A DNA stretch of 64,000 nt, from positions 680,312,314-680,376,313 of the forward strand of contig NC_057862.1 of NCBI RefSeq assembly GCF_019393635.1, in the 5' to 3' direction. The first letter of the stretch is position 1, and each line of letters begins with the position of its first letter. This DNA comes from Dromiciops gliroides (lineage: Eukaryota; Chordata; Mammalia; Microbiotheria; Microbiotheriidae). A program made the translations under genes and the position numbers. Below the pieces are notes generated by a model. It saw nothing but the letters and a program-made list of their open reading frames with translations, ran no database searches and was not told where the DNA came from. Positions 33,021 to 44,700 of the stretch are shown here, piece after piece.

Positions 33021-34095
33021 AAATCATCCCAAATGTGGAATTACTGGGAGTCTGGATTCATTAGATGGGCTTGGGTTTAGCAAGCTTAAAGTAAATGACT
33101 CTTCCCCTCTTCCTCCTCCTTTCCTCTCTCCCTTGCTCCTCACTCTCTCAGGCTATTCCTGTATTGGAGAGATGCCGATTAGATAAGCCCCAGTGGGTCT
33201 CTGCTTTCTCCTGGACATTTTTTAAAAGAGAAGATGAAAGGAACCTGAAAACAATTAAAATCCAGATAATTCCCCTCCCCTGGCAGGATGATGAGGATGT
33301 AATCATTTAAGAGGGCCTTTCCTTCTCCTCTTTGCCTTTTGACATGTGAAGTCAAGGGAGATGCTATCGTGGCTCCTTTATCAAGGCGGCCCAAGTCACT
33401 GCTTGCCAAGAACTGGGCACATTAAACTTCCACGACAGGAAAATGGTGCAAAAGGGAGTGAAAGGGAGACGAGGCTTTGGCATCCCGAGGAGGCTCCGGC
33501 TGCATTCCAAGTTCCTGCAGGTACTTTGCTAAGTGGCTCCTTGAGTTTATTTTACAGGCGAGATCATTGACTCCCCAGTGGGAGCATCCAGGGATTGTTG
33601 TGGTTCTGATAAGACTTAGCGAGCTGGGGAAGCTATTTCCAATCTTTTCTGGGCAGGGAACAAGGGAGCAGTGTCGGGCCCAGGAATAAGTTGGGGCGGG
33701 GATGTTCCAGGCTCGGATGGAGAGTGAAGAAGAAGTCATCAGCTCTGGCTTCGCTGAATGAATGGGAGTGATCATCCAGCCTGAGAAGAGAGACCGCAAT
33801 GGGTTAATGAGGAATGCAGGACAAACTGACTCACAGACCCAAGTGGATTGTGTCTCCTGAGCTTGCCTCTTGCCTTCCAGGTGTGTAACGGCAAAGCTGG
33901 AAGTGATTAGCACTTCTGGGTACGGCAGCTGGCAGAAGCCTTCCTGAGAGGGGCCCTGGAGCTAATTCCATTTGTCAGATTGGCATTTCCCTCCTGGATG
34001 TGGGAAGGCTGAAAGAGAGGAAGGCAGTGGGGCAGAGCAGCCACAACTGGGAGATCAGGAGGCAGGACACCTGGAGGTGAACGTTGACTGTTGCT
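33020..34095. other. Largest repeat-free island of the 3' flank
   Basis: About 1.07 kb with no SINE, MIR or LINE, moderately GC-rich with CpGs ('gtgtgtaacggcaaagctgg', 'ctgggtacggcagctgg'). The 163-codon minus-strand frame at 33422-33913 has no recognisable domain. More likely a conserved noncoding block (possible STC1 enhancer) than a gene. A SINE fragment in minus orientation follows (34110-34195), then a CR1-tailed SINE relic (34196-34372, plus). Confidence 0.35.
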
Positions 34096-34399
34096 TTCAA
34101 GAGAGCTCACGCCTCACATAGTTAAGTGTCTGAGGCCAGATTTGAACTTAGGTCTTCTTGACTCCGGACTTGGTATTTTATCCACTGCACCACCTAATGG
34201 GAAAGACCTGGGTTCAAATCCTACCTGAACACTTACTAGCTGTGCAACCCTGGCCAAGTCACTGAGCTTCACTGGGCTTCCATTTCCTCATCTATAAAAA
34301 TGTGGGGGTTGGACTTGACACCCTGCAAGTTTCCATTCAACTCTACAGTTTTGACTCTATGAATTGAAATTGTCACCAGAAGGAATAGGAGACCCCTGA

Positions 34400-35330
34400 A
34401 TCTGATTAATCAAGCCAGTATTTTTTAAGGGACTCCTAAGAGCCAGGCACAGTGAGAAGTGCTGGGGCACAGAGACAAAAGCAAAACATCCCCTGGCTTC
34501 CAGGAGATTCCCCTTTACTAGAAGGTCAGAAGTTCCTTCACTCTAGAGGTCTCCAACGAAAGGCTGGGGGACCACTTTCTTGAGGCAAGATTGGATTCAA
34601 GTATGGGCTGAACTGATGATGACAACTAGCATTTATGTTGTGCTTTGAGGTTTGAAGAGCACTTTACAAACACTGTTATTTGATCCTCACAACAACCCTA
34701 AGAGGTGGAAGTTATTATCACCCACATTTTTTAGATTTTAAAGGAAACCTCAGAGCTGGGAGAAGAACCTCACATGGACAGGAGCGATTTAGAGGCAGCC
34801 TCTTTAGGACTAAAGGCCAGGAAAGTCCAGGTGCTATGACTGGCTATTTCAACTGGTTAGACTAGCAGAGAATAGTCCTACCACCAAGGTGTCAGCAATG
34901 TTGACTTGGCTCCTTGGCCACAGAGGATAAACCCTTTCCTAAATAATTGGCTTTCTAGTACCTGCACTGGCTCCTAGGAAGGTAGGAGAAGAAATTGTGT
35001 GGGTAGTGATAAGACATTGGCTTTAATGATATTTTTGCCAGGTGTTCAAACAAGCTGAAGGAATCAGTTAGGTGGAGGTGGACCTGAGGGGGCCAGTCCT
35101 TGATACAACTATGTTGTCTCCCAGTTCTTGTGTTAGTGGGTTCATTCATTCTGTCTTTCTAAGCAGCAAAGATGATAGCTAAATGTAGCATGTTTCTTGG
35201 AATAATCACGTATTCTTTCAGTTGTATATTCATTCTAGTATATTATGATATAAATATACAACTTTTCAGGAATAGTAATAATAACATCTAAAAGTTATAT
35301 AGTGTTTTAAGCTTTGCTTTGTAATATTCT
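34400..35330. other. L2 and MIR relics, otherwise unclassified
   Basis: L2 3'-end words in minus orientation at 34415-34520 and a MIR core in minus orientation at 34610-34790 ('gagcactttacaaacactgtt'). No gene seen. Confidence 0.5.
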
Positions 35331-35502
35331 CTTATTTGAAGAGAAGTGGCTGCTTTTATCATCACCCCCATTTCACTGACACACATAGTAATTAAGGGAT
35401 TTGCATTGGAGTCACAGCTAGTGTCTGAGGTTGGATTTGAACTCAGGTCTTCTTGACTTTGAGTCTCATGCTTTGTCCATTGTGCCACCTAGCTGCCTCC
35501 AA
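35330..35502 (-). mobile_element. tRNA-headed SINE relic
   Basis: 'ggttggatttgaactcaggtcttc' and 'gtgccacctagctgcctcc' give the head in minus orientation; the 3' part is MIR-like and diverged. Confidence 0.7.
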
Positions 35503-35554
35503 GAAACACCGTTGATGGACTGTACAGGGAAAATTCATGGGATTATGGATTAAG

Positions 35555-36190
35555 CTTGTCAGTATCTTTCCTAAAATGTGATGTTCAGAACGAAACTCAA
35601 TAATCAATATGGGGTTTTACCAAGGCAGAAAACAAAAGTCTACCTCATCCTCAACTCCATTCATCTTTTAAGGTGGCTCAATCACCTGCTTGGGCTGCTA
35701 TAGCCCACTGCTGACCCTGAACAAGGCTTGAAATTTGACTTTTTGATTTGAAATTTTGATTTTTTTTATGAAATTGATTTTTTGAACCAATGTGTAAGAC
35801 TTTACATTTGTCCCCATTACACTTTATCTCATTTAATCCAGCCCAATGTTGAGATCTTTTTAGGTGTAGACTCTATCATCTGGTAGCTTTCCAACTATAT
35901 TTGTGATATTTGCTAATTTGATCAGCATGCCATCTAATGCCCATCCAAGTCATTAATAAGTATGTTATGCAGCATGGAACAAAGCACAGATCCCTGGGGC
36001 ATTCTACCAGAGACCCATTTCCAAGTTAAAATTGAACCATTAATCACTGTTAATGTTCCTCACTACCCACGGGGTTTGTCAATTCAATCGATTCCCAGAA
36101 TCTTCCTATCTAGCCTGCATTTATCCATTTTGTCCACAGGAATAGCATGAGACTTTTTCAAATATTTGGCTAAAATCTATGTCATTTATC
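35555..36190 (-). mobile_element. CR1/L3 LINE 3'-region relic (best-preserved copy)
   Basis: Antisense CR1-clade order is clear over 630 bases: 'aaatgtgatgttcagaacgaaac', 'gtaagactttacatttgtcccc', 'cagatccctggggcattc', 'aaccattaatcactgttaatg', 'atgagactttttcaaatatttggc'. A short CR1-tailed SINE relic in plus orientation follows (36195-36295). Confidence 0.78.
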
Positions 36191-36689
36191 ACACAAGCTC
36201 CCTAGATTCCAGTTTCCTCATCTGTAAAATAAAAGGATGAGACCAGATGACCTCTGAGGTCTCTCCCAGCCTGCATCCATCCATGGATCTATCATAGACT
36301 CCTGCTAGGATGGGAATTTCTACAGAGTCCTCTGCACCTCCTAGCCCAGTCTGGGGACAGTAAAGGCTTGGCCAGACAACAGCTCCTTTGAAGAAGATCT
36401 GTGAATTTAAGTGAATTGCATACTTAAATATGGGTCAACAGCACAATTTCTTTGCCAGCCCCCAAAAACCAGTGGGATCTTGTCCTGCATTAAAAGAATC
36501 ATCACTTTCAGGAAGAGGGAGTCACTGGTCCCATGGTCTTCTGCCCTGGTCAGAGACTCCTCTCAAATGCGCTGGATTCCTTTCTGGGCAGCACAATTTA
36601 GGGAGGCCATTGGCTAAACTGGAGGCTGAAGAAATTGGAGCCTGTGCTGGAAGAAGATTGAAGGTGCCGGGGGTATTTGATTTAAGCAA

Positions 36690-36955
36690 GACTTAGGGGA
36701 GACATAAGCACAGAAAAGATGCTACACAAAAGAGGGATTAACCTTGTTCTGCTGGCTCCTGGAGGGCATGGGGAACATTGGGAGAAGTCACAGAAGTAGA
36801 TCTCAGCTAGATATAAGGAAAAACTCGTCATTGGTTAAGGGCCTCTGAAAGTGGTGTGGACTATCTAGACAGGTAGTGGGCTTACTGTCACTGCAACTCT
36901 ACCAATGGCTGGATGACCAATTATTGGGGATATTGTAGAGGAGGAGGAGGAGGAT
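36690..36955 (+). mobile_element. CR1/L3 LINE 3'-region relic
   Basis: 'gggattaaccttgttctgctgg', 'agctagatataaggaaaaactcgtc', 'aagtggtgtggactatctag' and 'ggctggatgaccaattattggggat' match the sense CR1-clade 3' region. Confidence 0.72.
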
Positions 36956-37203
36956 GTTTGTTGTTATTCAGTCATTTTTCAGTCACGTCCAACTTTTTAT
37001 GACTCCATTTGGGGTTTTCCTGGCAAAGATACTGGAGTGGTTGGCCATTTTCTTCTCCTGCTCATTTTATAGATGAGGAAATTGAGGCAAACAGGGTGAA
37101 GTGACTTGCCCAGGATCACACAGCTAGTATCTGACACTGAATTTGGACTCAGGTTTTCCTGACTCCAGGCCCAGGACTCTATCCACTGTGCCACCTAGCT
37201 GCC
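36956..37203 (-). mobile_element. Full-length RTE-tailed tRNA SINE
   Basis: All parts are visible in minus orientation: tail complement 'gttgttattcagtcatttttcagtcacgtcc', 'ggggttttcctggcaaagatac', 'gatgaggaaattgaggcaaac', and head complement 'gtgccacctagctgcc'. An AAT-rich stretch follows (37205-37255). Confidence 0.88.
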
Positions 37204-37329
37204 TAACAATAATGATAAAAATAAAATAAAATAATAATAATAATAACAATAATATTGCATTTAGACTTCTCCATCATGCCCTGGGGTAGGTAACTTCCCC
37301 TCCTTTTTACCTTATCTCTAGATTTTCAG

Positions 37330-37460
37330 TTTTCTTTTAGACTGTAAGCTCCTTGAGGGTAGGGACTGTCTTTGGTTTTATTTGTATTATATCCCCAGTG
37401 CTTAGCACAGTGCCTACCACACATAGTAGATGCTTAATTAATGTTTATTGACTGACTTAT
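37330..37460 (+). mobile_element. LINE-2 3'-end relic
   Basis: 'gactgtaagctccttgaggg' through 'atccccagtgcttagcacagtgcc' to 'gcttaattaatgtttattgactgac': the canonical L2 3' terminus. Confidence 0.8.
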
Positions 37461-37554
37461 ATTATGTAAATGCTATTATTATACCCATCTTACAGATGAA
37501 GAAATGTAGGCAGATAGAGTTGCACTGACTTGCTCAGGGTCACATAGCTGTGTC

Positions 37555-37926
37555 TGAGGCAGCTCGATAGTTCAGTGGAGAAGGCTGGTCCTAGAATCAG
37601 GATGACCCAAGTTTGAATCCTATCTCAGACACTCACTGTGTAGTGAACAAGTCACTTTCCCACTAACTCCATTTTCTCATCTGTAAAATGGGGTGGTGTA
37701 GTGGATAGAGTTTTGGGGCAGGAGTCAGGAACATTCATCTTCGTGAGTTCAAATCCAGCTTCAGACACTTCCTAGCTGTGGGACCCTGGGCAAGGAACTT
37801 CACCCTGTTTGCCTCAGTTGCAAAATGAGCTGGAGAAGGGCAAATCACTCTAGAATCTTTGTCTAGAAAACCCCAAATTGGGGTTGGATATGACTGAAAT
37901 AAGTCATTATCAACAACAGCAACAAC
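37555..37926 (+). mobile_element. Two consecutive tRNA-headed SINEs, the second RTE-tailed
   Basis: 37555-37687 is a head with truncated 3' part. 37688-37926 repeats the head ('ggtgtagtggatagag') and ends in 'ggggttggatatgactgaa...caacaac'. Confidence 0.78.
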
Positions 37927-38630
37927 TTTGTAACTCTAAGACCTTCATTTTAGGTAGGGGTTGGACTAGCTGGTCACTAAGGAGAATATGAGATTCTGTG
38001 ATAATAACATAAGACTCCTGTCCTTTATTCACAGAATTAATGCATCCTTGGGGTTGCAGGTTAAAACTAGTAGCAACATTAGAGATTATATAAAACAAAG
38101 CTTTAAATTTACAGAAAAGGACTGACTTACTTGCAGTCAAATGCCCACGCTCATGAGGAAGGGGTCTGATGTGATTCCCCCTAAATCATTACTATGTTGG
38201 TGAGTTGGGTTAATTTGGTGGAAAAAAAAGCAGTGGAAAGTTCTCATTTTAGCTGTCAGGATCAAATGGATGTAATATATTTTCTGCCTATAGGTGGCAA
38301 TCCTTGAATTAGTCCTTAATAACACTCAGGAATTTATGAACTGGAAAAGTGTGTAGATGGGAATGTAATCTGGACAGGGAATCATGGCTCATATTTAAAG
38401 CTAGAAGGAACTTTCAAGGTCATCTATGTCAACTCCCTTATTGTACAGAAGGAGAAACTGAGATTTGGAGGAATGAAGAGCTTTGCCTAAGGTCACCCAG
38501 ACAGAGTGGAAGAGAAAGGACCCAGAAATCATTAATTAATTTCCCCCAAAGTCTAACTCCACCCAGGAAAGAGCCCCCAGTACTGCAGGATGCCTCTATA
38601 GGAAGCTAAGGAGCCTCAGGAGCATGGTTG
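37927..38630. other. Spacer with a MIR relic
   Basis: MIR core in minus orientation at 38385-38600 ('caaggtcatctatgtcaactcc', 'gaaactgagatttggagg'). The rest is unclassified. Confidence 0.5.
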
Positions 38631-38642
38631 GAGATAGATGCT

Positions 38643-38798
38643 TTTTTTTTTTTTTTTTTTTTTTTTGCGGGGCAATGAGGGTTAAGTGACTTGCCCAGGG
38701 TCACACAGCTAGTGTCAAGTGTCTAAGGCCGGATTTGAACTCAGGTCCTTCTGAATCCAGGGCTGGTGCTTTATCCACTGTGCCACCTAGCTGCCCTC
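38643..38798 (-). mobile_element. A-tailed tRNA-derived SINE just beyond the STC1 polyadenylation site
   Basis: Minus orientation with a pure 24-T run and the 'gcggggcaatgagggtt' tail variant. Target-site duplication gatagatgct at 38633-38642 and 38799-38808. It lies about 120 bases past the predicted STC1 3' end, same orientation as the gene. Confidence 0.95.
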
Positions 38799-38941
38799 GA
38801 TAGATGCTCTTTTAAATCTGGCTAAGGGTTAAAGTAAAGGACCCTTCTCACCTGTCCCACCAGGTAGTGAAATACTCCACATGAAATTTTCAAGAAATAC
38901 AATGAAGGACACCAAAGAGGGCAAAAAATAAAACTTAACAC

Positions 38942-38947
38942 TTTATT
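38942..38947 (-). terminator. STC1: STC1 polyadenylation signal AATAAA
   Basis: The complement reads AATAAA, followed about 20-45 bases downstream on the transcript strand by T-rich and TTTGGTGT-type sequence that fits a downstream GU-rich element. Position matches the expected 3' UTR length. A young SINE (38643-38798) lies just beyond it, outside the predicted transcript. Confidence 0.7.
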
Positions 38948-39406
38948 TTTTTGTCTCAGAAGGAATCCACTTCATATTATGCTATGGTATCTTTTAATTA
39001 TAAAAATAAGCAAAGAAAATAACTTGCATCTCTCATTACCATGATATGTTTAATAACCTTTATATGCACATGGAGCTTAAAATGTAATTCAACAATAAAT
39101 AATGACATATGCCAGATATGCTCACTGTTTATTCCAGTAATCAGCCCCAACCCCCTAAATATCATTTAAATTATAAATACATTAATGCAAATATAATGGC
39201 ACAAAAATTTTCTAAAGTGCAACCAGATCACAAGAGAAGAATCATGCAGACAGGTCGAGATCTGCCCCTAAATCACTCTGGGCAGGGAATGCAAGACAAA
39301 AACTTTGGAACAGTAGGTAGGGAGGAGATGGGGAGAATGAGTGGGAAGGGAGGGGAGAAGCAAAAAAAAAAAGAAAAAGAAAATTGACAAGAATAGCTTC
39401 TTTCCA

Positions 39407-39482
39407 TAAATACATAAATTATATATGCACACATATGTATATATACATATATACACACATATATACATATATGTATATATAC
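39407..39482. repeat. (TATA/CACATA)n tract in the STC1 3' UTR
   Basis: About 75 bases of alternating TATATACA units, the only repeat that I can see in the 3' UTR. Preceded by an A-rich run (39362-39380). Confidence 0.9.
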
Positions 39483-41505
39483 TTTAGGGGGGTGTGAAGG
39501 AACCACAGCAAAAAGAAAGAATTCCCATGACTGATGTAAGACATTCCCCAGTAATTTCGCTGAAATCCCAACAGCCCTGTTGGGATTCTAGCTCAGTGGG
39601 ATAGCTTGTGTAGACATGGACACACAAGCCATTAGCTTTTCTTGTATAGAGAAGTCATCGACCCTACCTGATAAAGGGGGACCCAGACTATGGTTGACCC
39701 AATGCCCAACAAGGTGACATGATGCCCATTTCTTTGGGAGTGGAGAGCTAGAGGTGACCCTTCAGGTCAATAGGCTCAGCTCACTGCTGAGTGTCCCGAG
39801 GATGGGCCTCATGGGGGGGCCAGGCTTGGGGGGAGGAGGGGGGGCAGCAACATTCACACAGCTGCTTTGGGTACCTTGGCAGCAAGTGATTAGTTTAAAG
39901 GCTTTGTGGTAAGGTTGGTTGTATTGCTTCCTCTTTAGCTAGAGACCTACTCTGCCCTTGTCCCTTCTCTCTCTCTCTGGGAATCTGTCAGATGGAGTCA
40001 CCCCCTGCATTGATTTCAGGGAGAATGAAGCACCAAAAGTTTCTATCTAAGCAAGTTTCAAAGGCCTGACTTTCAGTGGGCAGCACTGCCTGGGAGGGAC
40101 CGCTAAATTCCAGGGCAGTGACCTTGAGAGACTTCTGGATGGATATGGAGAAGTTACTCATGATAATGAGGCCTCATGAGCAAACTGATGGAACCACCAG
40201 CTCTGTAGTGGGGTGGGGGGATGTTTTGTCTCTGCCTCAGCCCCTTGCCCTTCAAAAGAGAGAATGGTAAGCTGCTTGTCTCGAGCCCTCACCATCTTTT
40301 TGCTATGGTGGGGCTGGCCTGCCAAGAAGTCACAATTCCTAAGACACAGAACACGCTGCTCCGGGAACTCTCTTTCCCACATATCCTATGGAGCTGCTCC
40401 CTAGCCAGATGGAGGTGAGCAGCAAGCAGCCTTAGATCCAAGGTGGTGACCGAGAGGTCAGTGCCTCAGCTGGGCATCATCACAAATGCCTGCTGGTTTC
40501 CCTGACCCAATTTAATAAGAGGCCCATCTCGGGTTCTGATGCGGAGGGAAGCTACGTCTACCCCCTTAATTATATTTAAAGATTTTAAAAAGGCCACAAG
40601 AGCATGTCTATGTACTTCTAGTCATGAGAGAAGTGACTATTCCCAGAAAGAGAAAAGAAGCTACGTCGTGAGGCTAAATCTCTAGGCAATAAAGTTATTA
40701 TTATTTGCTGCTTATTGCAAGCAGCCTTCTCTGGCGTTTATTTACAGTATGTGAGTCCTCAGTTCTTTACATTCCACAGTTAGACCTTAAGATACGCTAG
40801 TTTTTAAGACAATTGTTAAAGAGACTTAAAGCTCTGAGCAGTTACAGTACATGGAGATAGGAGTTTGATTCTCTATCAAAATGCACAACGTGACAGGCCG
40901 GAGGATGAGACTCAAGCACTTTGGTGCATGGGCCCCAGGTACAAAAGGAAATGAGACATCAGAGGAATCGAGATCACACGCCGCCAGGGACCCCCAAACC
41001 CAAAGCGCAGCATTCATATTCGTCCATGGCCAGCACAGATTCATAACATGAACTCCATTGGACATCTCTCGCGCGGTTGAGATGCGCAGCTAAGCCTCCC
41101 GTGGATCCCTAGCGGCTAACTCCATGGAGGGGAACTATTCTAAAGGGCTCCAAGGCTTCCAAACCCTGATGGTTTGGGAACAGCATGGATGGATGGGGTT
41201 GGGGGACCATTTGGGGAAGAGCATGGACAAGGGGGGTTTCCACTGGGGAAGATGCAGTAGGGTCACATCTGTTCAGTTCTTGGGGACATTGCTATTGCAA
41301 TGACAGGACACTGGATACAGAAGCCTAGTTCCATGCAGTTGTCTATAAGGGATGGGGGTGGGAGGAAAAGGAGGAAAGATAATAGGAACTACTTTGAAAT
41401 AAAAATGTTTAAAAAATTAAACCAGGCACAGTAAACTCAACATGGGCACATTATCTCCCCTAAAATGAAACTATCTTGACAGAGCTCCATCCGCCCCTGT
41501 CTCTG

Positions 41506-41776
41506 TTATGCACTCTCGGCCGACGTGCGTTTGATGTGGGAGACGGCAGAGCCCTCACCTCGGAGGTTCCTGAAGAAGATTTTGAGCTTCTGGGGCTCCG
41601 AGACTCGCCTCCTGTTGAAGTCAGCCCGAGGAGGCGTCTGGGCGCAGTGGTCCGTCTGCAGTAGATGGAAGAGGCTAGCCATGTTGGGGCCGATCTTCTC
41701 CATCAGGCTGTCTTTAATGGTGCTGACGGTCTCATCATCACATTCCAGTAGGCTGCGAACAAGCCTGTTGTAGTAC
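41506..41776 (-). CDS. STC1: STC1 coding exon 4 (C-terminal domain, dimer cysteine, stop)
   Basis: It encodes the last base of Arg158 through Ala247 and a TAA stop (complement of 41506-41508). The acceptor is CTCCCTCAG before GTACTACAAC, giving Arg158-Tyr-Tyr-Asn. Cys170 and Cys202 are here; Cys202 lies in the motif TDHCAQT. The hydrophilic tail ends in a short Ser/Glu/Ala-rich stretch. Substitutions relative to eutherian STC1 concentrate after residue 215, as expected for the least constrained part. Confidence 0.97.
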
Positions 41777-44700
41777 CTGAGGGAGAGAGGAAGGCAAGGT
41801 TCATGACCGAGGCTACGAAGGAAAAAGGCAAGGGATGAGGGGCATAGGTGTGACTGCAGAGAGTGAGTGCCCAAAGTCACAGAGATCAGATGCATCACAG
41901 GTAGGATCTGAACCCGGTTCTTCCTGGCTCTAAATCTAAGCCTCTCTCTACTATGTCACAACTCATCTCCCAGGAAGTGATACGGGAGGGGGAGGGCGTG
42001 TGAGTCTGGATCCTTCTGTTTCATTTGGAAGGCAGCTTTTTCCAGACGACATCAATCCCATGCTGCTCTGCTCTACAATCTATGGAGTTGTTCAACCTTC
42101 TAAGAGGTGTGGAGTCATGGTATTTTCAGAGCTGGAAGAGATGGGAGAACTCCTTTAGTCCATTCCTTTTCTTTTTTTAAACTGGAAGAAACTGAGGACC
42201 AGATGGGGCAGTGACTTGCCCAAGGTCACACAGCAAGAACTCAAGCCCAAGGCTCTACACTTCCTAAGGTCACTGTCCTTTCTATATAAGGCAACAGGGG
42301 TAGGGATGGAGTGGGGAGGGATGTTCCGAGCTAAACTCTGAGCAAGAAGAAAAGGTTGCTTATTTTTAACTCTGCCTAGAGCAGGGGGTCAGCCATTTTT
42401 CCAGGATGACTTAACCCCACCAGAGAGGTCTGTTCCAGGCTGTGTGGTAAATGGAGCAGGACATATATAATGAGCTTAGGGGATGATCTTTCTGTTCTTG
42501 GACAGAGCTGAGATGAGACTGTGGGAGGGGAATTGGAGCTAGGTTAGCCTAAATGCCCTGGGTGTCCCTTCTCCAACCTCAAGGGGAGATCACACTTAAC
42601 TCGCATAGCCTCCCTGTGGCATTAGCAATTAGAGGAGCTAAGAATAGGTGCAGAGCAAAGAATACTTGATTAAACAATGGAAGGCCTGAGTCGGCAGCCT
42701 AGCTCATGCTATCCGTATGAGCTTGGGCAAGTCACTAACCACTCTCAGACTCAGTTTCCTCATCTGTAAAATGGGAATTAAAAGTAGCGCCTGTCTCCAA
42801 GGGTAGTTTGGAGGATCATGAGATGACTGATGTTGACAGCTGTTATGATTTCTTCTGCTAATAACCTTTTGGAGCCTCGGCTTTCTTCAATATAAAATGA
42901 AGAGAGGTAGCCTAGATGAACTGGTTCTGACATCCTAGCTTCTAAGATTCTTTCTAATATTCTCTGACATACTCTCTGTTTCTTTCTCTGAAAAATGAAG
43001 GAGTTGGACCAGATGACCACCAAGGTTGCTTCCAGTCACTTGTAGTTCTAACCTTCTAAGATACACACCCTTGGAGCCTCAGTTTCCTTATCTGTATATT
43101 GAGGGGGCTGGACCACAAGGTGACTGCTAAGTTCCTTCCAGCCTCGAATCCTATGACTTGGTACTCGTCAGGCTGAGGGGCATAGGTGTGACTGCAGAGA
43201 GGGGAGGGAGGGTGTTGACCAGCAATACTGCAGAGGTGACTGCCGATATCCATATACCTGCTCAACCTCTTCTGAAATGTTGGCTATTGTCAAGATCCTT
43301 GGCCCCTGACATGTATTCTCAAACTTGAGGGAAACTGAGTCAGGAAAGATGGAGCCTGCTGCCTCAGAGGTAGGCTTCTCCTCTAAAGTATCTATCTCAC
43401 CCTTCTGTCTTGATTCTGCAGGGAAGCCAATCTGGGTTTCCAAATTTTGGCCTGGGCCCTGAATACTCCAGTCAACTTCATGAAACTGAGGGATTTGCCC
43501 AGGGTCACACACCTAAAGTGGTACACAGGAGACAAACTCCAAGTCCAGCCTGCTGTCTGCTACACAGTACAATTTCTCCATTGGGACATCTACCCAGTGA
43601 TGCCCTTCGCCAAAACATTTCTTTTGTCTAACCCCACCAGCCATTATGGACCATGAGGATCCACATTCAAATCCAGACTCTGACGTTCACTCCCAGTGTC
43701 ACCTCAGGCAAGTCACAGCCTCCCTGGACTCATTTTCTTCACCTTTAAGATGAGGCGGCTGCACTAGAAGACTTCTAGATGCCTGATGTTTCTGGATAGA
43801 TGACCCTGTCCTGCTTATACTTAGCACAGGACAGGGCTTGCTTCTGGCCCAGAGAGGGCAAGCTGAGAGAGTTCTCAAGACCAGAGAAAGGCAAATGGGG
43901 TCACCAGTGCTGACCCCATGGCAGGAGTCCCGTTAAGTCAGAAAGCTTTTGGTAAGTACCTACTAAGTACAAAGAACTGTGCTAAGCACTAAGGATACAA
44001 AGAAAGGCAAAGTGGCCCCTGCCCTCACGGAAACCCCAGTCTAATGGGGGAGATCACACAACTGTGTATGCAGAAGCTATGTTAGGATACCATGGAGATG
44101 ATATTGAGGGGAGGCGTTGGCATGGAGAGGGACTGGGGCTTGGCAGAGCCCTCCCTCTGCCAGAGGAAGCAATGGGCAGATCCCACGTCTGTCTTCCATC
44201 CCTTCCTCTCTCTACCAGCGCCTTGGGTTTTGCCTCTTGGGATCTCTTGGCTAGTGAAAAAAGAGGTAGCCTTGTTACCAACCCTGGGTCCCCGGGGAGA
44301 AGAGGCTTTTGGGTATGTTAAGAATGTCATAATGTCAGCCTTGGGAGGAGCCCTGGTCTAGCTCCTGCATTTTGCTGCTAAGGTAACTGAAGCTGAGAGA
44401 GGGAGGTTTTTTGTCTAAGGTCATGGTGCAAGTCTGTGGCAGGGTCTTTCTCAGACACCCTACACAGTTACCTAACAACAACAACAATAATTATTATCAC
44501 TAATGTGGCAGACACTATGATCTCATTTGAGACTCACAACAACCCTGGGAGGTAGGCGCTGCTATTGTCTCCATTTTACAGGTGAGGAAACTGAGGCAGG
44601 GCAGAACGACTTGTCCAGGTATCCACAACTGGTGTAGGAGGCAGCATTCAAACTCAGGGCTTCCTGATTCCAGTCCTATACTGTCTATGGCACACTGCTA

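Larger units (their letters stand above)
38920..41505 (-). other. STC1: STC1 3' untranslated region
   Basis: The stretch between the stop codon and the AATAAA at 38942-38947 is about 2.57 kb, close to the long 3' UTR known for mammalian STC1. No SINE, LINE or MIR is recognisable in it, whereas the flanks carry one every few hundred bases; I take this as support for a retained transcribed unit. It contains a TA/CA-rich tract (39407-39482), a C-rich tract on the transcript strand (39813-39844) and AT-rich segments around 40560-40740. Other AATAAA words on the transcript strand, at 39128-39133 and 40737-40742, could give shorter isoforms. The exact 3' end is inferred. Confidence 0.8.

Noticed and set aside
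33422..33913. 163-codon minus-strand frame as a gene
   Set aside because: No recognisable family and composition like noncoding GC-richer DNA; kept only as part of a possible conserved noncoding block.
1..38900. Expected STC1 neighbour NKX2-6 or NKX3-1 in the 3' flank
   Set aside because: No homeobox coding sequence is visible on either strand; in eutherians these genes lie farther away than this window reaches.
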